From Deltaproteobacteria bacterium (GTDB lineage Archaea; Thermoplasmatota; Poseidoniia; Poseidoniales; Poseidoniaceae), in the NCBI GenBank assembly GCA_028344335.1, contig JAOMAZ010000012.1, forward strand, positions 1-45,855: a stretch of 45,855 bases of DNA. Reading direction: 5' to 3'. Under the pieces are notes generated by a model. It saw only the letters and a program-made list of their open reading frames with translations. It was not told the DNA's origin and did no database searches. Shown one piece after another: positions 8,218 through 18,700 of this stretch (position 1 is its first letter; the number at the start of each line of letters is the position of its first letter). The position numbers and the translations under genes are program-made.

Positions 8218-9549
8218 ATGAATATGAGCGATTTTCAAAGTCTTGGGTTATCCAAGAAACTCCTCCAAGCGGTCAAGAATGAAGGCTATACCTCTCCCAC
8301 ACCGGTGCAAGAACAATCGATACCTCCGTTACTGGCGGGACGTGATGTTCTCGGAGTTGCCCAAACAGGAACAGGAAAAACTGCTGCCTTTGCATTACCT
8401 GTTCTACAAGTTATGAGTCGCTCTCGCCCTCAAGGTAAGAGGTTTATCCGCGCATTGGTACTCTCTCCAACCAGAGAATTGGCCGCACAAATCGATGAGC
8501 GCTTTTCTGCATATAGCGAACATCTAGATATCCGCCATCGAGTAATCTTTGGAGGAGTTAGCCAAAACCCCCAGGTTAGGGCATTACAAAGAGGATTGGA
8601 CATCCTGATAGCAACTCCTGGTCGTTTGTTGGACCTCATCGGACAAGGGCACATCGATATCACCAAGGTGGAGTTCTTTGTTCTTGACGAGGCGGACCGT
8701 ATGCTCGATATGGGGTTCATTAGAGATATCCAAAAAGTACTGAAATTACTACCACAACGCCGCCAAAACCTCTTGTTCAGCGCTACCATGCCAACTTCAA
8801 TCTCAAACCTTGCTGGTTCATTTTTGAAAGATGCTGTCATGGTTGATGTCAGCCCAAAGGAATTGACAGTTGAAAAAATAGAACAAAAAATTATGTTCAC
8901 TCGAAAGTCAGACAAGCGCACCCTATTAGTCAAAATCATCAAAGAAGAAAGAGTTTCGAAAGGACTTATCTTCACTCGAACAAAGCACGGAGCAAATCGC
9001 TTGGTTAAGCAACTCGACCAAAGTGGGATTGATGCAGTGGCAATCCACGGCAATAAGAGCCAAGGTGCAAGGACAAAAGCGTTAGCTAGTTTCAAGAAAG
9101 GCAATGTTCCAATTCTTGTTGCCACAGATATTGCAAGTAGAGGAATCGATGTTGAAGGAATTACTCATGTTTTCAATTATGATCTTCCAAACGAACCTGA
9201 AAGTTATGTTCACAGGATCGGTAGAACTGCTCGTGCTGGGCGCTCAGGGATTGCCTACGCATTTTGCGATGATACAGAATCAGGCTACCTAGTCGGAATT
9301 CAACAATTGATTGGAAAAGACATACCAGTTGATGATTCACACCAATTTCACTATGCTGGAGCGATTCCAAAACCTGGACAAAAACCTGGCAAAATCAAGG
9401 ATGGTAAAGGCGGTGGAAGGCCGAGAAACCGCAACCGGAATAAGTCTAGGCAGGGCCCAAAAAGAGGCGGAAACCAATCAAATCAAGGAAATTCCAATCA
9501 AGGTCAGCCACGCAGAAGAAACAACCAATCCCGACAAAAGCGTCAATGA
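8218..9549 (+). CDS. DEAD-box ATP-dependent RNA helicase, RhlE/CshA-like
   Basis: About 443 residues with the full DEAD-box set: Q motif (F...GYTSPTPVQEQSIP), motif I AQTGTGKT, Ia PTRELA, GG, Ib TPGRLLDL, II DEAD, III SAT, IV LIFTRTK, V ATDIASRGID, VI HRIGRTARAG. After about residue 375 comes a disordered Arg/Asn/Gly/Gln-rich tail of RNA-binding type. It unwinds short RNA duplexes, with likely roles in ribosome assembly, RNA decay or cold adaptation. The ATG at 8218 follows an in-frame GTG at 8215; ATG 8224 is also possible. The structured region upstream suggests control at its leader. Confidence 0.95.
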   Translation: MNMSDFQSLGLSKKLLQAVKNEGYTSPTPVQEQSIPPLLAGRDVLGVAQTGTGKTAAFALPVLQVMSRSRPQGKRFIRALVLSPTRELAAQIDERFSAYSEHLDIRHRVIFGGVSQNPQVRALQRGLDILIATPGRLLDLIGQGHIDITKVEFFVLDEADRMLDMGFIRDIQKVLKLLPQRRQNLLFSATMPTSISNLAGSFLKDAVMVDVSPKELTVEKIEQKIMFTRKSDKRTLLVKIIKEERVSKGLIFTRTKHGANRLVKQLDQSGIDAVAIHGNKSQGARTKALASFKKGNVPILVATDIASRGIDVEGITHVFNYDLPNEPESYVHRIGRTARAGRSGIAYAFCDDTESGYLVGIQQLIGKDIPVDDSHQFHYAGAIPKPGQKPGKIKDGKGGGRPRNRNRNKSRQGPKRGGNQSNQGNSNQGQPRRRNNQSRQKRQ

Positions 9550-9580
9550 GTTATGTTCGCTTTTAGCATGACAGAAGTAA

Positions 9581-9790
9581 TCACCACAAAAAGGGACTTG
9601 CAACCAGATATAATCCAACCAATGTCCCACCAATGATGTTCATTTGGAATATCTTTGGATATTCCTCTTTTGTTCCCCAAGAAAATGTCTTGCGGATCCA
9701 TACTTTCTGATTGAGCAAGCAATTGGCCACGTACAGCAGAATAACCACACCAACGGAAATACGGATGAAATCTAGTGTAGTCAGGTCCAT
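9581..9790 (-). CDS. Small two-helix membrane protein
   Basis: 69 residues from ATG 9790 (MDLTTLDF); an in-frame start at 9811 is possible. Two hydrophobic segments (about residues 6-24 with ISVGVVILLYVANCLL, and about 48-68 with GGTLVGLYLVASPFLW) flank a basic loop containing WIRKTFSWGTKEEYPK. Convergent with the helicase gene (31-bp gap). No family recognised; the composition and helix pattern suggest a real inner-membrane protein. Confidence 0.65.
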   Translation of the reverse strand: MDLTTLDFIRISVGVVILLYVANCLLNQKVWIRKTFSWGTKEEYPKIFQMNIIGGTLVGLYLVASPFLW

Positions 9791-9829
9791 ATTATTCCGG
9801 CAACAATCCACTCAATAAATACAGTGGGT

Positions 9830-9859
9830 ACCCTCTCATGATACGCCTATACAGAGGGT
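9830..9859. repeat. 7-bp inverted repeat ACCCTCT/AGAGGGT
   Basis: ACCCTCT at 9830-9836 and AGAGGGT at 9853-9859 with a 16-base loop, in the divergent gap between the small membrane protein and the propeller-like protein. It lies 30 bp before ATG 9889. It may be a regulator site or leader structure; no other support. Confidence 0.3.
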
Positions 9860-9888
9860 GTCGCTAGGGGGTATTGAGAGCAGAATTC

Positions 9889-11187
9889 ATGCTGAATGGC
9901 CTTCTAGGGTCAACCATGGGCAAGCAGTTTCGAATCAGTTCGGGCTCAAGAAAGGTGCTGATTGTTTTCGGGCTTATTTCACTGCTGCTGATGAGTACGC
10001 TCCTTCACTGGTCTTTACGCACAAATGATGCAGAAATCCATCCGGAACTTGTCTATGATAGAAATACAGTTGTTGATGATGGAACACACAATTCGAATAC
10101 TGATTTGATTCAATGGAATGGAACATTTTGGATGGTTTACGCCACGTCACCCTTTCATATGGGTTCGTCAGAGTCGGAATTGATAATTCAGAAATCTGCA
10201 GATGCTCACGAGTGGGAGATTGTTCATTCTCTCAACCTAGGGGTGAAAGATGTCAGAGATCCAAAGTTTGCCATCATTAACGATACTCTTTTCCTATACG
10301 CTCTAGAAAATGAAGGATTGGTGGCAAACCCCTACCGAACAGTATATTCTACCTCAGTTAATGGCATTGAATGGGCAGAATTTTCATCAATTCCGGATAC
10401 TGAAGGGTGGTTGTTCTGGCGGCCATTCATGAACGAAAGTGGAGATTTGTTCGTTCCGGCTTACTGGCATGAACATGGAAAATCAGCTTTATTCAAATCG
10501 ACAAATGGTACGCATTGGCAGCAAGTTTCCATTATTCATGAAGAAGGTGGAGTTGATGAAACAGCCTGTGAATTCAGAGGTGATAATTCCATGATATGTA
10601 CTGTTCGAGTGGAGGGGAAAGCAGACACGATTATCGGTAGGAATTCCGGTGGCACATCCATCGCTGTTGCTCAGGAGCCCTACATACACTGGAATCATAC
10701 ACGGGATGATATTACTCGATTGGATGGGCCAAATCTCTTCAATGTTGGAAATGAAACCTTCGCTATTGGTCGCTATCAACCTGAACAAGACAGTATGTTG
10801 TTTCAAATGGGCGGGGTTCTCTCAAAGAAGCGAACGTCCATCTATCTTGTAGAGGAAACTGGTCTGACTTATATTTCCGATTTACCGAGCGCAGGTGATA
10901 CATCGTATGCAGGAGTAGTGTTCGAAAATGGCACTGTTTACACTTGCTATTATACCAGTGATACTGATTCTGACTATCCTTGGATTATCGGTATGCTCGC
11001 ATCATCAAACATCGAATTAGTAGAATTAAACGCGACAAGTTTGTTGGATGCTTCCAAATCTCCTCTTTCTTCAGAGAAAAGTTGGCCAGTAGGGGAATAT
11101 GTTATCCTCATCGTAAACATTGTATTCGATGTCATTATTGTCAAGCGTTTCTGGAGTATCCAATTGCTATCGAATGAAGAAGAATAA
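9889..11187 (+). CDS. Membrane-anchored extracellular protein, probable beta-propeller (sialidase/glycosidase-like)
   Basis: About 432 residues. A hydrophobic segment near residues 22-42 (VLIVFGLISLLLMSTLLHW) anchors or exports it, and a second near the C-terminus (YVILIVNIVFDVIIV) leaves a short tail ending SNEEE. The exposed part has repeated blade-like strands: WNGTFWMVYATSPF, VRDPKFAI, TVYSTSVNGIEWAEF, LFKSTNGTHWQQV, GPNLFNVGNETFAIGRY. The S/T-x-(D/N)-G-x-x-W pattern recalls BNR/Asp-box propellers and glycosidase-43-like folds. Catalytic residues cannot be assigned. The upstream TTG (9874) and ATG 9916 are alternative starts. Confidence 0.75.
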   Translation: MLNGLLGSTMGKQFRISSGSRKVLIVFGLISLLLMSTLLHWSLRTNDAEIHPELVYDRNTVVDDGTHNSNTDLIQWNGTFWMVYATSPFHMGSSESELIIQKSADAHEWEIVHSLNLGVKDVRDPKFAIINDTLFLYALENEGLVANPYRTVYSTSVNGIEWAEFSSIPDTEGWLFWRPFMNESGDLFVPAYWHEHGKSALFKSTNGTHWQQVSIIHEEGGVDETACEFRGDNSMICTVRVEGKADTIIGRNSGGTSIAVAQEPYIHWNHTRDDITRLDGPNLFNVGNETFAIGRYQPEQDSMLFQMGGVLSKKRTSIYLVEETGLTYISDLPSAGDTSYAGVVFENGTVYTCYYTSDTDSDYPWIIGMLASSNIELVELNATSLLDASKSPLSSEKSWPVGEYVILIVNIVFDVIIVKRFWSIQLLSNEEE

Positions 11188-11216
11188 TTGCTAGTATTTA
11201 CAAATCTAAATCATTG

Positions 11217-11358
11217 GGTTGTACAGACAACCGACATATCATTTCCACGAAATCGGAAGGGTTCGCTCAAGCCCCTCAAGACACTTTGGAAGAGTACAAT
11301 GGGTGTTCAGTCCCCCAGTACAGACGCTACCGTTCCGAAACCCGTCTTTCGGAAGGGT
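11217..11358. repeat. Two hairpins in the gap before the single-helix membrane gene
   Basis: GGTTGT-acag-ACAACC at 11217-11232 and TTCCGAAA-cccgtc-TTTCGGAA at 11333-11354 are both perfect. The second is extended by ACC/GGT at 11329-11331 and 11356-11358 beyond one mismatch. The second ends 19 bp before a TATA box, so it could be a regulator site. The first may end the upstream transcript. I see no gene in this 230-bp gap. Confidence 0.45.
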
Positions 11359-11376
11359 ACCCGTTTTATTGCAACA

Positions 11377-11384
11377 TTTATAAA
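11377..11384 (+). promoter_or_regulatory. Archaeal TATA box TTTATAAA
   Basis: TTTATAAA lies 34-41 bases before the ATG at 11418. The usual archaeal distance of about 25 bases from TATA to transcription start gives a leader of roughly 10 bases. The box is preceded by AAC and an A/T-rich stretch. Confidence 0.55.
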
Positions 11385-11417
11385 CCCGAATAATTGTAAA
11401 TTAATTAGGGAAATTAG

Positions 11418-11921
11418 ATGGAAGACGAGGTTTGGGATGCAGTGGGCAGCGTACTCATCTTAGTAGCAATTGGCTTGATTATTTTCTTCATCTTTAATCT
11501 TGCTAAAAGGCGTCGGAAGAAAAATAATGATGCTTGGAAACAAGCTGCAACAGAACTGGGATTTAATTTCACTCCCACAGGTACACTTGGCAAATATACA
11601 ATGAGTGGGGTGATAACAGATGGTCTCAAACAACTGAGTTGTACGGTTTGGGCGCATACAGAACATTATGGGCAGACTCATATTACATTCATGAATTATG
11701 AAGTGAGTTTTTCCCCGTCAGTCGAACTTGTTTCGAATTCGAATTCGCCGCATTTTCAATCTAAACTCTTAGAGGTAAATAATGTCTTGAAGAAGGTGGA
11801 AGTTTCTGGTGATTCTGTCAAAGCCACTCGTGTGCGTGGATTCATTCGCAAATCAGATATTTTAGTTCAAAATGTCAGACTACTGATACAATTGGCTGAG
11901 TTGATTATTCCAAACGAATAA
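11418..11921 (+). CDS. Single-helix membrane protein of unknown function
   Basis: 167 residues. Residues about 9-29 (GSVLILVAIGLIIFFIFNL) form one membrane helix, followed at once by a basic stop-transfer AKRRRKKNN, placing the rest in the cytoplasm. The cytosolic domain (about 35-165) has alternating strands (GFNFTPTGTLGKYTMSGVI, THITFMNYEVSF) that recall small beta-sandwich membrane-associated domains. No family recognised. Start supported by the TATA box about 35 bp upstream. Downstream lies an inverted repeat with a T-run. Confidence 0.75.
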   Translation: MEDEVWDAVGSVLILVAIGLIIFFIFNLAKRRRKKNNDAWKQAATELGFNFTPTGTLGKYTMSGVITDGLKQLSCTVWAHTEHYGQTHITFMNYEVSFSPSVELVSNSNSPHFQSKLLEVNNVLKKVEVSGDSVKATRVRGFIRKSDILVQNVRLLIQLAELIIPNE

Positions 11922-11994
11922 GTTGATTCTATCTTTAAGGAGAAAGGGTAGCCCCCTATGTGCCCTTACGAACTATCGATCCAGTTTGGCAGGA

Positions 11995-12011
11995 GTGCCG
12001 GGGGCAGGATT
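11995..12011. repeat. Copy of the tRNA-Leu 3' end (att-like direct repeat, distal copy)
   Basis: GTGCCGGGGGCAGGATT here is identical to 12607-12623, where it forms the T-arm 3' half and acceptor end of tRNA-Leu. Weaker similarity extends both ways with small gaps. The copy lies downstream of the tRNA 3' end in the same orientation, where site-specific integration would leave it. Confidence 0.75.
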
Positions 12012-12021
12012 GACATTACCC

Positions 12022-12075
12022 CCAAAAACGTTGTACTGCGAACTACACATGATGCGTGGTTTTGGTCCTTTTTTT
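12022..12075 (+). terminator. Probable terminator: CCAAAA/TTTTGG then T-run
   Basis: CCAAAA (12022-12027) can pair with TTTTGG (12060-12065), and a run of seven T follows at 12069-12075. Archaeal RNA polymerase stops at T-tracts, so this probably ends the 11418-11921 transcript. The stem is weak and the loop long; the T-run is the main evidence. Confidence 0.4.
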
Positions 12076-12140
12076 AGTCTATAATCATTAAAAGTCGCTG
12101 TTATGTTTTGTTATCAGTTTCATAACATTACACATTTAAC

Positions 12141-12179
12141 GTGTGATAGAGTGTAAAATTAACTTCATTAGTGTGATAG
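12141..12179. repeat. Direct repeat GTGTGATAG, 30-bp spacing
   Basis: GTGTGATAG occurs at 12141-12149 and 12171-12179, three helical turns apart, just before the zinc-ribbon ATG at 12193. GTTATG (12100-12105) and CATAAC (12121-12126) form an inverted repeat upstream. The arrangement looks like paired regulator sites, though the A/T-rich context makes chance repeats more likely. Confidence 0.35.
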
Positions 12180-12192
12180 GATTCGGAGATTT

Positions 12193-12399
12193 ATGGCTGG
12201 GTTTTTGAAAGATGACGAGAAGAGATGTATTGTCTGTGATGAAATCATCAAGAAGACAGCAAAGAAATGCCGTTGGTGTAAGGAATGGCTCGAAGGAGAC
12301 AATTGTTCAAATAAGTTCAAAATCTTAACTGCTGAGATGACTCAAGGGAAACATAACTCTCGGGAAGGCATGTCCGACATTCCTTGTGATAATGTCTAA
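12193..12399 (+). CDS. Small zinc-ribbon protein
   Basis: 68 residues. Residues 12-32 contain CIVCDEII, a basic KKTAKK linker, then CRWCKEWLE: two CxxC knuckles about 14 residues apart, as in short zinc ribbons at the ends of membrane and regulatory proteins. The remaining 35 residues look unstructured. It lies in the A/T-rich segment bounded by the two copies of the tRNA-Leu 3' end and may be a remnant of an inserted element. Its stop overlaps the end of the convergent 41-codon ORF by 4 bp. Confidence 0.55.
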   Translation: MAGFLKDDEKRCIVCDEIIKKTAKKCRWCKEWLEGDNCSNKFKILTAEMTQGKHNSREGMSDIPCDNV

Positions 12400-12521
12400 C
12401 TGAATAATCCACCAACCCAGCGATAAAGCGGGGTAAATGGTCCGGTCATTGGATTCGATACTTGAGGGCCTTTTCCTTTGGCGATACTCTTTGCCACTTC
12501 AGGAGTCGCACCTAATGTCAT
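12396..12521 (-). CDS. Possible 41-residue protein downstream of tRNA-Leu
   Basis: Hand translation from ATG 12521 gives MTLGATPEVAKSIAKGKG followed by a segment ending PLYRWVGGLFS, then TAG at 12398-12396. The same frame stays open 21 codons upstream of the ATG (with LPDTVSNLWN), so it might be the 3' remnant of a longer gene. Composition is protein-like (Gly, Pro, Trp, Tyr, few rare runs). It lies inside the tRNA-bounded segment. No family recognised; it could be a decayed gene. Confidence 0.35.
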   Translation of the reverse strand: MTLGATPEVAKSIAKGKGPQVSNPMTGPFTPLYRWVGGLFS

Positions 12522-12606
12522 ATTCCACAAATTGGAAACTGTATCAGGCAAAACGTAGCAAATAGTCCGTGTAATTTTATTATTTCAAAAATACACATTT
12601 TAGCAG

Positions 12607-12623
12607 GTGCCGGGGGCAGGATT
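12607..12623. repeat. tRNA-Leu 3' end, proximal copy of the att-like repeat
   Basis: Identical 17-mer to 11995-12011, starting 612 bp away. It covers the acceptor 3' strand, discriminator base, part of the T-arm and one base past the tRNA end, the region favoured by tRNA-targeting integrases. Confidence 0.75.
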
Positions 12624-12689
12624 TGAACCTGCGAACCGCTGGGGAGAGGATCTTGAGTCCCCCGGATTTGACCGCTCTCCAACCCCGGC
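12608..12689 (-). tRNA. tRNA-Leu (anticodon CAA)
   Basis: Folded by hand on the minus strand: acceptor GCCGGGG (from 12689) pairs with CCCCGGC, discriminator A at 12608. The anticodon loop CTCAAGA gives CAA (reads UUG) with stem GGGGA/TCCTC (one G-U). A long class II variable arm and T-arm GCAGG-TTCAAAT-CCTGC follow. The 3' CCA is not encoded (CCT follows). The gene lies 34 bp downstream of the giant protein's stop. No intron. Confidence 0.95.
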
Positions 12690-12723
12690 AACAAGCAGTC
12701 GTGCCGCCTATCGTTCAAGAAGA

Positions 12724-15700
12724 CTACTCTTCTTCATTGACGATATCAAGACCGGCAGGACGCGGGGGTGCTACCTCTAGAGAAGGCGGGGGTGGAACAT
12801 CGTCTTCCTCTTCTTCCCACTCTTCCTCAAAGGAATGACGAGGTTTTACCACAAATAGCGCTGCAATTACTAGAATAAAGACTCCGAGGAATCCAAACAT
12901 CATAGGCGTAGTCATTCCTGAAGAAGTATCATCGATGATTGAATCTCTGACAATCCCCAATGGCACAGGAACGTAGTCCTCCTCATCATCAAAAGAGAGG
13001 TATAGTTGCTGGTCGCCCATCATCGCTATCTCGTGCCCAAAACTCTGTGTGAAAGATAAGCCTGAAAGAAGACGAATAGCTTCAGATGATTCGAGTAATA
13101 CCATCGTTTCATCTTGCATCTGCCAAAGGTTCAGTGTGATATTTCCGCTTAAGGTGCCAGTATTCTGCAATTGCACATCGATATTGGTTATTTCTCCTAA
13201 CTTTGCAATGCGTGGCGTAACACTGATGTGTACGACTTCAGGTGAAAAGGCGATGTAATCCCAAGCAGGCCGCCTCGGTTCATATTCAGAACCTGCCCCA
13301 ATCAAGGGGTTTCCTGCAAGGTCTCTGCCTTCTACCCAGATTATTATTTCATCAGAACCACGTAATTCTGCTGTTTCGATTTCCCCACTTAGGTTGAGAA
13401 TATCATAGTAGATTCCATGGCTGACAAAGTCAACTTCCAATTGACCTTGGGCACCTGTGATTGCCAGACCATTGCGCTGGAAAACCCAATTCAAAATAAC
13501 ATTTTGTTGCGGCATGCCAAAATCATCTTCAATCTTGAATGAAACTTGTAGGCCATCCAAAGAATCTGAACGAACTCGAACTAAAGAAGTTGTAATGAAA
13601 GTGATTCGGGGTGAATCATCATCGAGGTTGACCTGAATATCCATATTGTGAATATTGTAATTAGACATGCCGTTTAGTTCTGCAACGATATTTGCACGAC
13701 CGTTTGGAAAGTTCTTTTCCTCGAAGGAGAAACGGGCAATACCGGGATTTTGACTTCCAAGGTCAACCTTTGTTTCCATTTTGACAAGACTACCCAATAC
13801 TTTGATTGTAGAATTACTATTGATGGGTAGTGGACCAGTTTTTATTCCAAGACCATAGTATTCAACACTCCATTCGACATCGATGATGTCTCCTAGTTGT
13901 AAGTAGAGTTGATTATCTACAAAACTGCCATTTTCTGGAACCAAGTCCTGCCATGATTCGAATACTAATTCCAATTCATCATATAGGCTCCAGTTTAACC
14001 AATGCAAGTTTTCCAAGGCTAATCCAAGATCATCTCCGTGGTCTTCAACACGTAATGATGGTGTGTGTGTTTCATCACCCAGTATGGTAATAGAATTCCA
14101 TGATAATACAAATTCGACAGAAATGGTGTATACGTTTAGACTTCCTTCAACGAATTCGATAATTGGTTTGGAAGCAAAGCAATCTTCATCATAAGAAATT
14201 GAATTTGAAGACCATGGGCGGTATTCAATAAAGCAGTTTTCAGAATCTCCAATCAAATCAAAGTAAATCAAGTCGATGCTTTCCACGCCATTGGCATTTT
14301 GTAAATCAAAGGTGAAATGATGAGGGTATGCTGGAAGTAAATTTCCAGAAATACTGTCCAAAGAAACTGAAGTTACTTCGATTGTAGTTTCTGCGGCTGG
14401 CATTAAAAACATGGTGGCAAGGTCGGTTTCCAATCCCGCAGAACCGCCTGCTTGTAGGGCTAATCCGGCAAGGTCATTTGCTTCAACATAAAGACTAATT
14501 CTGCTATTAGCGAGCGCCCTTACAATTGGAGAAACATTGATGAAGGGAAATTCAATCATCTCAGAATTTCCAAAATTCAACTGCACCGTGATATTCTGAT
14601 ATTCTTCTAATTGTGCCTCATTATCAAGATTTAGATCATCAGAAGCCGCACGCCAATAGAATAAAGTCAATTCATCACCGAGGAAAAACTCATCTTCAAC
14701 TAATAATCCTAGGGCAAGTGGGATGCTCTGGTCCCAAATATGACCGTCAGCAGGTTGGTCTTCACCGGTAGTTAAGGCGTAAAGAGTGCCAAGCGTTGGG
14801 CCCTTTGTATCATGAATAAATTTAGTGCCATTCAATGCAGTTGTTGCATCTTCTACTATCCCTGATGGTAATCCATTTGGGCCAGCATGTTTGAGGTGAC
14901 TACTCAAATTAACAAGTTGGCCATCTACAAGTCCAGATTGTGGAAGATTGATTGTTGTGCCCCAATTTCCTTCAACTACTTCGATTGAATATTGTTGAGT
15001 AAAATTTCCTTGATTCATCAAAACCTCTACTTCGGCTCCATCGACCCAAGAATCAACAGAACCTTGGAATCGCATCTGACCTGAAATATCGATAGATGAA
15101 GATGCCATGACTGGCCATGGGTAATGTGAATCAAGTGGGTCTGCAATATCCCTACCATACTGGTCGGTAATTTCCAAGTTGATTATCTCAAGGTCATTTT
15201 CAACCGCATTTCCGGCTGTTAGGCCGACCGTCTTGACGGCTGGACCGAGTTGATTTCCTGCAGTATCATGTGCTTCAGTCATGAAGTGGATGATTGGTTG
15301 GTCATCCCATAGCCATCTAGTCGAGAATACCCAATCGATTCTCCATTTATTACCGATTTGGGTGATGGTTGTATTCGCCATGTCCCAATCAACTAGGCCT
15401 TGGCCACGCGGTTGGGCGAAGCCTGTATTGCTATTATGTGGATTTGTCAGGCTGAGGATAACTGCTGCTTCATCGGGGTCTCGGCTTGGGCTCATCCGTA
15501 GGTCATAAGAAACAAAGGTCTCGGAATCATAATGTTCATGGGTGGTGCTAACAGTGTATTTGCTTCCATCAGGAACCATTGCTTCAGGTGCTGAAATCAC
15601 GTCATTCTGAATTAGATAATACCATTCAATGGCGCCATCGAGGCTAACACTGCCTCTGTCAGCACTGAAGTTCACTGGAATGTCGATGATGCTGTTATTC

Positions 15701-18700
15701 TGTTCGATGGACCATTGTTGCATCTTTGAAGATAATTCATCTGTGTATAGACTAACATTCTGTACCAAGTCATAGACGAACATTAGGCGATGGATTTCGA
15801 TGCGCCAGTGGCCGCTTACATTGTAGAAGAAATTGTATTCTTGAAAAGTTGTGGCTTGGGGAAGGGAGAGATTGACAGTATCGCCGTTCATATGTATACT
15901 ACCCCACCAGTTGATTCCTGATATGGGCCCACCGCCATGGCCGGCGCCCTGTCCCGAACCATCTACCTCAAAAGTTGCTGATGAAATTTCCGAACTACTT
16001 CCGAGGTGGGTGAATAAATATGAGTTGGAAAACGAAGATACTATCGCAGATTTGGGTATCAGCATTGTCAATTTTAAAGAGGTATTTGTCAGTTCAAAGG
16101 TAGCAGTTTGCGAATTTAGATTCAGGCGCTGGGTTTGGTTTTCTGAAGTAATATCTGCATGAGTCATGTAAGTTTGGAATCCATATTTCCCAATATGGGG
16201 TATTCTGCTAGGCCAAGCCCATTCTTCTGTAGTGTCGTTTCCAACATCTATTGAGGGATTATCAGCGAAGCCAACAAACCTTGAGCGTACATCGAATGAC
16301 TTAATCCATCCATTATTCAACAAGGTAACTCCAAAATGAATGGACCCCGTTCCTTCTCCTCTATCAACGTGAATAATAGTTGGAGAATTAATTAATTGAG
16401 AATTAATGTATACCGATGAACAATCACATCTAATCTCATATTCTTGAATTGGTCTATTTTCCTGAAAAGAATATCCAGCAAAAATGGCATTTGAACCTGA
16501 TGCTTGCCACCTGTCATTAGTTTCATCCCACTGGACTTCATCTGTTGGACCGGCGGTGAAAAACCAATTATCCCCAATCGACTCCTTAGTTAGATGCACA
16601 TCCGCTCCCAAAGTAACCTTGTCAATTATCGGAGTCTTGTAGGGGTCACTTGTATTGAGATTAATTCTAACCTTGATACTTGGATATTTTGTCCAGTTTA
16701 GAGATTGTAAATTCAAAGGAAGGCTCTGATTCTCCAGAATTATCGCGCCAGTTGATGAAAGCACCGAAGCACTAACCCCTGTGCCTGAAGGAATCACGCC
16801 GCGCACATCGAGTAGCCCATATCCGAAATCATCTGCTTCGATCAATGGGCTTGTCCAATTTCCTGAACTTTCAAAGTAGTCTACTTCTAGGCCAACATCA
16901 TCGATATACCAACCCCATTCTTCCAGGTATTGGTCAGAAAAGAAGGAAAATCTGAACTTGACATCTTGGCCAGCTAGATATGAGACATCGGCTCTTTCGG
17001 TGTTAAATGGGTGAGTATTGAAACAACCAGATGGGACATTAGAACCATCGAATATGCCTTTCATGTAAAGTGGGGATTGCGGATTTACGGTTGAATTGGT
17101 ATCGTAAAAACCACTAATGTTTTGACCAAAATGCGACCATGTAGTGCCTTCATCTGTTGATAGATAGACAGCCCCTCCATCCCAATTTAGTTCTGTACAC
17201 ATCCAATTTGCAAAGGTTAAGCGGGCGGTTGCATTTTCTGGAATATGCATTGATGGTGTAATTAGATGAGTCCACATATTTGCTACATATTTGCTCCCAA
17301 GTTCTGTACCCGCTCCGATTTGCCCACTAGTGAATCCCGGCATCGGACCTACTCCTGAATATTGGCCAAAAGTCCAACCACGTGTCCCAGTTTCTACTTC
17401 GATTTCCCAATCTTTTGGCCAGAGTGGTGAATCCTCAAATCCATAGGCACTGAAGGTTGGCCCATTGTGCCCATAATTTGTGACATGTTGCCATTGATGA
17501 GAATTATTGTTAAGTGAAGTTGGGGTGATACTGTTATTGCTTGTGAAATTATCTAATAGTTTCCATTGATGCCCATTCTGAAGGCGATTTGAATGTAAGA
17601 TGACATCGTCGATGAAGATTCCTTCCCAGCCGCTTATCCCATAGCCTCCGTTTACTTGGCTATCGGTTTGAATGCGAAGTCTAAACCATACTTGACTATT
17701 ATTTGCAAAACCGAGTAGAACTGGGATGATTATCCGCTTGAAGCCATTTGATTCAGCGTAATACCAGATTCCATCTATCATGATGCCATTTCCAGGAATT
17801 CCAGGTGGGGCGTATAGCAATGTCCAGTTTGTACCGTCAAGGCTTCCTTCGATGATAAGATTGTCATTTGCGTTTCCTTCTAGGTCCCAGTCTGCCCAGA
17901 TTTCTAATTCTAATGGATTGTTCATATTGCTGGTATTTGCTTCGATAACCATGGCACTGTTGAGATTAGGTGCATAGGCGCCGTTGAGGTTTCCGTGGAA
18001 CCAAGAATTGGTGGGCTCTCCACTATTGGTCAAGTTGAGGGCATCGATGAACCAGCCTGGTCTTTCTTGACTTTGTACACTGATATTAAGATCGAAGCGA
18101 AATGAAATACTTGTAGAGTTTTTTAGGTTATCAATTCCCAATTTATCATCGATAGAGATTTCAATTGCGCTCCAGTTACTATCAGTTCTACCTACAAAAG
18201 AAGTAAGTTCCTGCCATTGTCCTGTGTCGAGCTGTGCGTATATTGTTGCCACGTCGGTGCTATCGACATTCAACCAATGCTGCAAGTGAAGACTTAGGTT
18301 ATTGACAACTTGAGGTAAATCCCATGCCTCTGATAACAAGGAGAGATTGCTACCTGCCGCTAATCCACCTGCTGTTGTTGCAGCAGCCAGCAATTGCCCT
18401 TCTGGAACGCTGCTTGGTATTGAGCCGTTGGCTGGGTCGAGGCTGATATTGCTGACGAACCAAGTCTCAGAAGAGAACCCTGTAAATTGTAATGCCAATG
18501 ATTCGAGGTCATCGACCCAACCAACATCGCTATCTGGAGCAAGGCTGAGGCTATTTCCAAAATGGGATAGCGAAGTTGCATCGGTGGCTCCTAAGTTCAG
18601 ACTGTGATTAACCACCCCAGCCTCAAACCATGTACCATTCCCCCCATCCATCTCCCAATTATCGCTAACGTTCATCCAGCCATTATTTAGGGTAGCATTT

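Noticed and set aside
11188-11463. 91-residue ORF starting TTG
   Set aside because: Overlaps the promoter hairpin and the start of the membrane gene; no start signal and no domain.
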